Positions 5,116 through 7,417 of a stretch of DNA of 7,417 bases are shown piece by piece. Source of the stretch: an uncultured Bacteroidales bacterium (GTDB lineage: Bacteria; Bacteroidota; Bacteroidia; Bacteroidales; UBA932). How positions within the stretch are numbered: the stretch's first letter is position 1; every line of letters starts with the position of its first letter. Made by a program: the position numbers and the translations under genes. The stretch spans positions 1-7,417 of the forward strand of contig CAKUYG010000107.1 in the NCBI GenBank assembly GCA_934702165.1, read 5' to 3'. The notes below the pieces were generated by a model. It was not told the DNA's origin, did not search any database, and saw only the letters and a list, made by a program, of their open reading frames with translations.

Positions 5116-5828
5116 TGAGGAGAATAGGAATAACGCTGGCGATGGAGTCCGAGCTGCGCCTGCTCGAAGGCGGGCTCGGACTTGAGGAGCAGGCCGGACC
5201 GGGGGGATTCATCTTCCGTCGTGGAGTGTACCGGGGGATCGAATTGGTCGCCGTGCAATCCGGGATAGGGAAAGTGAATTCAGCCTTGTGTGCTGCTGCC
5301 ATGATAAGCCAATGTGGACTGGATTGCCTGGTGTCCACTGGGGTATGCGGGACCTTGTGCGCGGATGGGAGCATCGCGCAGAAAGATTTGATATTGGCTT
5401 CTTCGGTGCGCTACCACGATGTGTGGTGCGGTTCCCCGAATGCTCCAGGCCAGGTCCAGGGGCAGCCCGCCGTCTTCGAAACGGTTGGAGTCGATCTTGC
5501 GGGGCTGCGCACGGACATCTCCCGCCTCGGTTACAGGGTCCATGTGGGCCGGATGGCTTCAGGCGACTGGTTTGTGGACAGTGTGCAAAAGGCGATGGAT
5601 ATTGCAGTGACGTGCCCGGAGGCCCTCGGCGTGGATATGGAAAGCGCTTCTCTCGCGCAGACGTGCCATCGTTATGCAGTGCCGTTCCTTTCCGTGAGGA
5701 TGGTCAGTGACGCGCCTCTCTGTCCGGATGCTCCTTCTTACGAAGGCTTTTGGGCTGAGGCACCGGGGTTGCTGAACGGTGCTCTCAAGTCAGTGCTGGA
5801 TTATTTTGTTGACAAATGGAAAAGATAA
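5112..5828 (+). CDS. mtnN: 5'-methylthioadenosine/S-adenosylhomocysteine nucleosidase
   Basis: MTAN (Pfs) cleaves the glycosidic bond of SAH, MTA and 5'-deoxyadenosine, releasing adenine; S-ribosylhomocysteine goes to LuxS, encoded next. Seen in the 238-aa product: AMESEL (10-15), in which Glu14 matches the catalytic Glu12 of E. coli; SGIGKVNSA (50-58); STGVCGTL (75-82) at the TGxxGG position; RYHD (100-103); ASGDWFVDS (149-157); VDMES (174-178), with Met176-Glu177 at the ribose-binding Met-Glu; and VPFLSVRMVSDAP (190-202), whose Asp200 matches catalytic Asp197. The catalytic pair is intact. VC replaces the usual SA in the TGSAGG loop, a modest variation. The first ATG (5112) overlaps the SDR stop and an adjacent second ATG (5115) is an alternative; GGGAGG lies about 15 nt upstream. 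It overlaps luxS by 13 nt. Confidence 0.94.
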   Translation: MMRRIGITLAMESELRLLEGGLGLEEQAGPGGFIFRRGVYRGIELVAVQSGIGKVNSALCAAAMISQCGLDCLVSTGVCGTLCADGSIAQKDLILASSVRYHDVWCGSPNAPGQVQGQPAVFETVGVDLAGLRTDISRLGYRVHVGRMASGDWFVDSVQKAMDIAVTCPEALGVDMESASLAQTCHRYAVPFLSVRMVSDAPLCPDAPSYEGFWAEAPGLLNGALKSVLDYFVDKWKR

Positions 5829-6301
5829 CTTCTTTTACGGTTGATCACACCAGGCTGCTGCCTGGTATATATGTCTCACGCAAGGATATGGCGGGGGACC
5901 ACACCCTTACCACCATAGATATCCGCTTCAGACGTCCCAACGTCGAACCGGCCCTGGGACCCAGGGCCTCTCATACGATAGAGCATTTAGGGGCGACTTA
6001 CCTCCGCAATCTTGACGGATGGAAGGACCGGATAATTTATTTCGGTCCTATGGGGTGCCTGACCGGTTTCTATCTGATTGTCTCCGGAGATTTCACTGCC
6101 GGCACGCCGGAATATGACGCTCTTGTGCGTGCGCTCACGGGGATGTTCCGTTTTATTGCGGAATATGAAGGTGAAATCCCGGGCTCACGGCCGGATGAAT
6201 GCGGCAACTGCACCTTCCACGACCTTGCCGGGGCCAGGGCGGCAGCCTTCGGGATGCTCGGCCTGGCTGTGAGAGGGGAGCTTCGCTTCGTGTACCCTTA
6301 G
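5816..6301 (+). CDS. luxS: S-ribosylhomocysteine lyase LuxS (AI-2 synthesis)
   Basis: LuxS splits S-ribosylhomocysteine into homocysteine and 4,5-dihydroxy-2,3-pentanedione, which cyclises to autoinducer-2. It is a cytosolic metal-dependent homodimer. All signature elements are present in 161 aa, the usual length: SFTVDHT (6-12); the metal-binding HTIEH (53-57, His53, His57, with catalytic Glu56); GPMGCLTGFYL (77-87) with catalytic Cys81; and ECGNC (128-132), whose Cys129 is the third metal ligand. ATG 5816 lies inside the end of mtnN and gives the family-typical start a few residues before SFTVDHT, so translation is probably coupled to mtnN. The adjacent SAH nucleosidase makes its substrate. 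Its TAG stop interlocks with the stop of the convergent thioesterase, so no terminator separates the two genes. Whether AI-2 is a signal here or only a by-product of methyl recycling cannot be decided from this window. Confidence 0.97.
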   Translation: MEKITSFTVDHTRLLPGIYVSRKDMAGDHTLTTIDIRFRRPNVEPALGPRASHTIEHLGATYLRNLDGWKDRIIYFGPMGCLTGFYLIVSGDFTAGTPEYDALVRALTGMFRFIAEYEGEIPGSRPDECGNCTFHDLAGARAAAFGMLGLAVRGELRFVYP

Positions 6302-6771
6302 TCCTTTTCGAGTTCACAGCCGCTGAAGAAGAATTGCTCGCGGGCTTTTTCTTGGGAAACGGTGAAATAGGTGATTTCAGCAGTTGTGCACACCTTGCCT
6401 TCGCATCTGATGCATCCTTCCATCACGGCGAGGTTGCGTCTCATTTCTTTGAGACGGACCCTTATTTCAAGCGGCTTTCCGATGGGGACTGTCTTGCGGT
6501 AGCGTATGTCCAGGTTTGATGTTACCCCTGCCGTCTGAAGTTTGCGTGTCACATACCATCCTCCGACCTCATCGAGAAGCGTGGCCTGGATGCCTCCGTG
6601 CACGGTGTCTGTCCAGCTCTGGTAGTCTTCGGATGCTGTCCAGACCGACACTATGTCATCCCCGTCCTCCCAGAACTCCATCTTGAGTCCCTTCGCGTTC
6701 CACGGTGAGCAGGCGAAGCAGTTGTAGCCCTTGTCCCGAAGCGGGAGATACGGATTCTTTATCTTGTCCAT
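6298..6771 (-). CDS. Hotdog-fold thioesterase, PaaI-like (4HBT superfamily)
   Basis: This 157-aa cytosolic protein has the hotdog fold and probably hydrolyses an acyl-CoA or similar thioester. Evidence: NCFACSPWNAKGLKMEF (17-33), a two-Cys N-terminal motif common in this PaaI-like subgroup; TVHGGIQATLLDEVGGWY (56-73), the central hotdog helix with His58-Gly-Gly and an Asp67-Glu68 pair in the catalytic position; and SNLDIRYRKTVPIGKPLEIRVRL (85-107), the long beta strand and turn. ATG 6771-6769 gives the family N-terminus; an earlier ATG at 6784 is out of frame. AAAAGG directly abuts the start codon rather than sitting at Shine-Dalgarno distance. It has its own promoter. Its TAA stop overlaps the luxS stop. 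The substrate is unknown, and the neighbourhood gives no strong clue. Confidence 0.9.
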   Translation of the reverse strand: MDKIKNPYLPLRDKGYNCFACSPWNAKGLKMEFWEDGDDIVSVWTASEDYQSWTDTVHGGIQATLLDEVGGWYVTRKLQTAGVTSNLDIRYRKTVPIGKPLEIRVRLKEMRRNLAVMEGCIRCEGKVCTTAEITYFTVSQEKAREQFFFSGCELEKD

Positions 6772-6794
6772 CCTTTTCTTTCATTTTAGCCATG

Positions 6795-6826
6795 CAAAAA
6801 TATGCAGGGCATCCTTAATTTCCAAA
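6795..6826 (-). promoter_or_regulatory. Bacteroidota-type promoter for the thioesterase gene
   Basis: On the minus strand TTTG (6826-6823), a 20-bp spacer and TATTTTTG (6802-6795) match the -33/-7 pair. The start would be near 6788, giving a leader of about 17 nt before ATG 6771. Confidence 0.72.
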
Positions 6827-6904
6827 TGATCCGGCCATGCAGGTGCTCCCGGGACGGTTGTGGATGTAACAGTAATCGTTCAAAGTAACACAGCAAAATG
6901 TTTT

Positions 6905-6924
6905 TGTTGCGTATCAATGCAACA
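6905..6924. promoter_or_regulatory. Operator-like palindrome TGTTGC-N8-GCAACA
   Basis: The arms TGTTGC (6905-6910) and GCAACA (6919-6924) are perfect 6-bp reverse complements around GTATCAAT. The 20-bp dyad ends 17 bp before the epimerase -7 box, overlapping where the -33 box should lie. That is the place a repressor or a class II activator would bind. Half-sites are 14 bp apart centre to centre. GTAACA also occurs twice just upstream (6866-6871, 6885-6890). Function is inferred from position and symmetry only. Confidence 0.45.
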
Positions 6925-6941
6925 CGCTTTGGGAATTTTAT

Positions 6942-6949
6942 TAAATTTG
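6942..6949 (+). promoter_or_regulatory. -7 box in front of the epimerase gene
   Basis: TAAATTTG is a perfect TAnnTTTG. No TTG stands 19-21 bp upstream; TGCAAC (6918-6923), part of the dyad, occupies that position. The start would be near 6955, giving a leader of about 30 nt. The missing -33 box suggests an activator-dependent promoter. Confidence 0.6.
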
Positions 6950-6985
6950 CCAAAACTGTAGCCAATAGAACAAACATTTGAATTT

Positions 6986-7417
6986 ATGAAGAATATCTAC
7001 AAGTTGTTGCTTGGCCTGTGCGCCTTGCCGCTCGCGGCCTGCTCCCATACGGAGGAGCAGGGCGATGCTTTCTACACGATGAAAAACAAGGCTGGGATGG
7101 AAGTGACGGTGACCAATTTCGGAGGCCGTATCACTTCCATAATTGTTCCGGACCGTGACGGGGTCAAGCATGATGTGGTGCTTGGATTCGACAAGGTCGA
7201 GGATTATTACCCGGAGAACCACCAGAGCGATTTCGGAGCCTCCATCGGACGCTATGCCAACCGCATCGCAGATGCCAAGTTCACCCTTGACGGCAAGGAA
7301 TACGACCTTCCTAAGAACAATTTCAAGAATTGCCTTCACGGCGGGCCGACGGGATGGCAGTACAAGCCTTACAAGGTGGTGGAGGCTGATGCGGGCCATG
7401 TCAAGATGCGTCTGGAC
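6986..7417 (+). CDS. galM: Aldose 1-epimerase (galactose mutarotase), lipoprotein, 3' partial
   Basis: It interconverts alpha and beta anomers of aldoses such as galactose. The first 144 residues are in the window and the frame is still open at the edge. Residues 1-19 form a lipoprotein signal (MKNIYKLLLGLCALPLAAC, lipidated Cys19), so this copy should be anchored outside the cytosol, in the periplasm or on the outer membrane. The beta-sandwich start is MEVTVTNFGGRITSI (38-52), followed by DVVLGFD (63-69), DFGASIGRYANRI (82-94) with the substrate-binding Arg93, and NCLHGG (115-120) with His118 at the conserved LHGG position. The catalytic His and Glu further on lie beyond the window. ATG 6986 follows a perfect -7 box by 36 bp; no Shine-Dalgarno is evident. 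A lipoprotein mutarotase suggests handling of sugars released by extracellular or periplasmic glycosidases. Full-length enzymes are about 350-390 aa. Confidence 0.93.
   Translation, partial: MKNIYKLLLGLCALPLAACSHTEEQGDAFYTMKNKAGMEVTVTNFGGRITSIIVPDRDGVKHDVVLGFDKVEDYYPENHQSDFGASIGRYANRIADAKFTLDGKEYDLPKNNFKNCLHGGPTGWQYKPYKVVEADAGHVKMRLD

Noticed and set aside
6334..6350. GC-rich GCTCGCGGGC followed by TTTTT downstream of luxS as a terminator
   Set aside because: At most three base pairs with a four-base loop can form, and it lies inside the thioesterase gene; too weak to call.

Overview
The window looks like a chromosomal segment of a Bacteroidota (Bacteroidales-type) bacterium with moderately high GC. 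Four kinds of evidence agree. Five to six intergenic spots carry the Bacteroidota promoter pattern (-7 TAnnTTTG, usually with a TTG/TTTG -33 box 19-20 bp upstream). Two short lipoprotein signal peptides end in a lipobox. Shine-Dalgarno sequences are mostly weak or absent. The tmRNA has a Bacteroides-like 3' half (TAAGCGTGTAGAAAGC) and a resume codon GGC. Genus cannot be read from this sequence. The segment looks like ordinary core and housekeeping chromosome; I see no transposase, integrase, phage gene, CRISPR array or defence cassette.

Layout. Positions 1-71 hold a 3'-truncated tRNA-Val(UAC) on the minus strand with its own promoter. Positions 239-760 encode a small lipoprotein of unknown function. 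Positions 848-1242 are ssrA (tmRNA), preceded by a good promoter. Positions 1311-1886 (minus) encode an NAD(P)H/FMN quinone- or azo-reductase-like flavodoxin-fold protein. A 364-bp gene-free stretch (1887-2250) follows and carries three perfect inverted repeats, two of which share the architecture GTTATAG-N18-CTATAAC. Positions 2251-2871 (minus) are inorganic pyrophosphatase (ppa), divergent from a MATE-family efflux transporter (2969-4291).

Downstream of the transporter is a tight plus-strand cluster: an SDR oxidoreductase (4354-5115), mtnN/pfs (5112-5828) and luxS (5816-6301). The three reading frames overlap each other, so they are very probably one translationally coupled operon. MtnN hydrolyses S-adenosylhomocysteine to adenine and S-ribosylhomocysteine. 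LuxS splits the latter into homocysteine and DPD, the autoinducer-2 precursor. Together they form the two-step activated-methyl-cycle detoxification and AI-2 route. The role of the SDR is unknown. luxS ends tail-to-tail with a hotdog-fold thioesterase (6298-6771, minus), and the stop codons interlock. Finally, 6986-7417 is the start of a lipoprotein aldose 1-epimerase that runs off the window.

The most unusual observations are a tmRNA tag that reads GNYNYSYAC, ending in Ala-Cys instead of the near-universal Ala-Ala, and the paired equal-geometry inverted repeats at 2087-2194. No clearly novel multi-gene system is visible.
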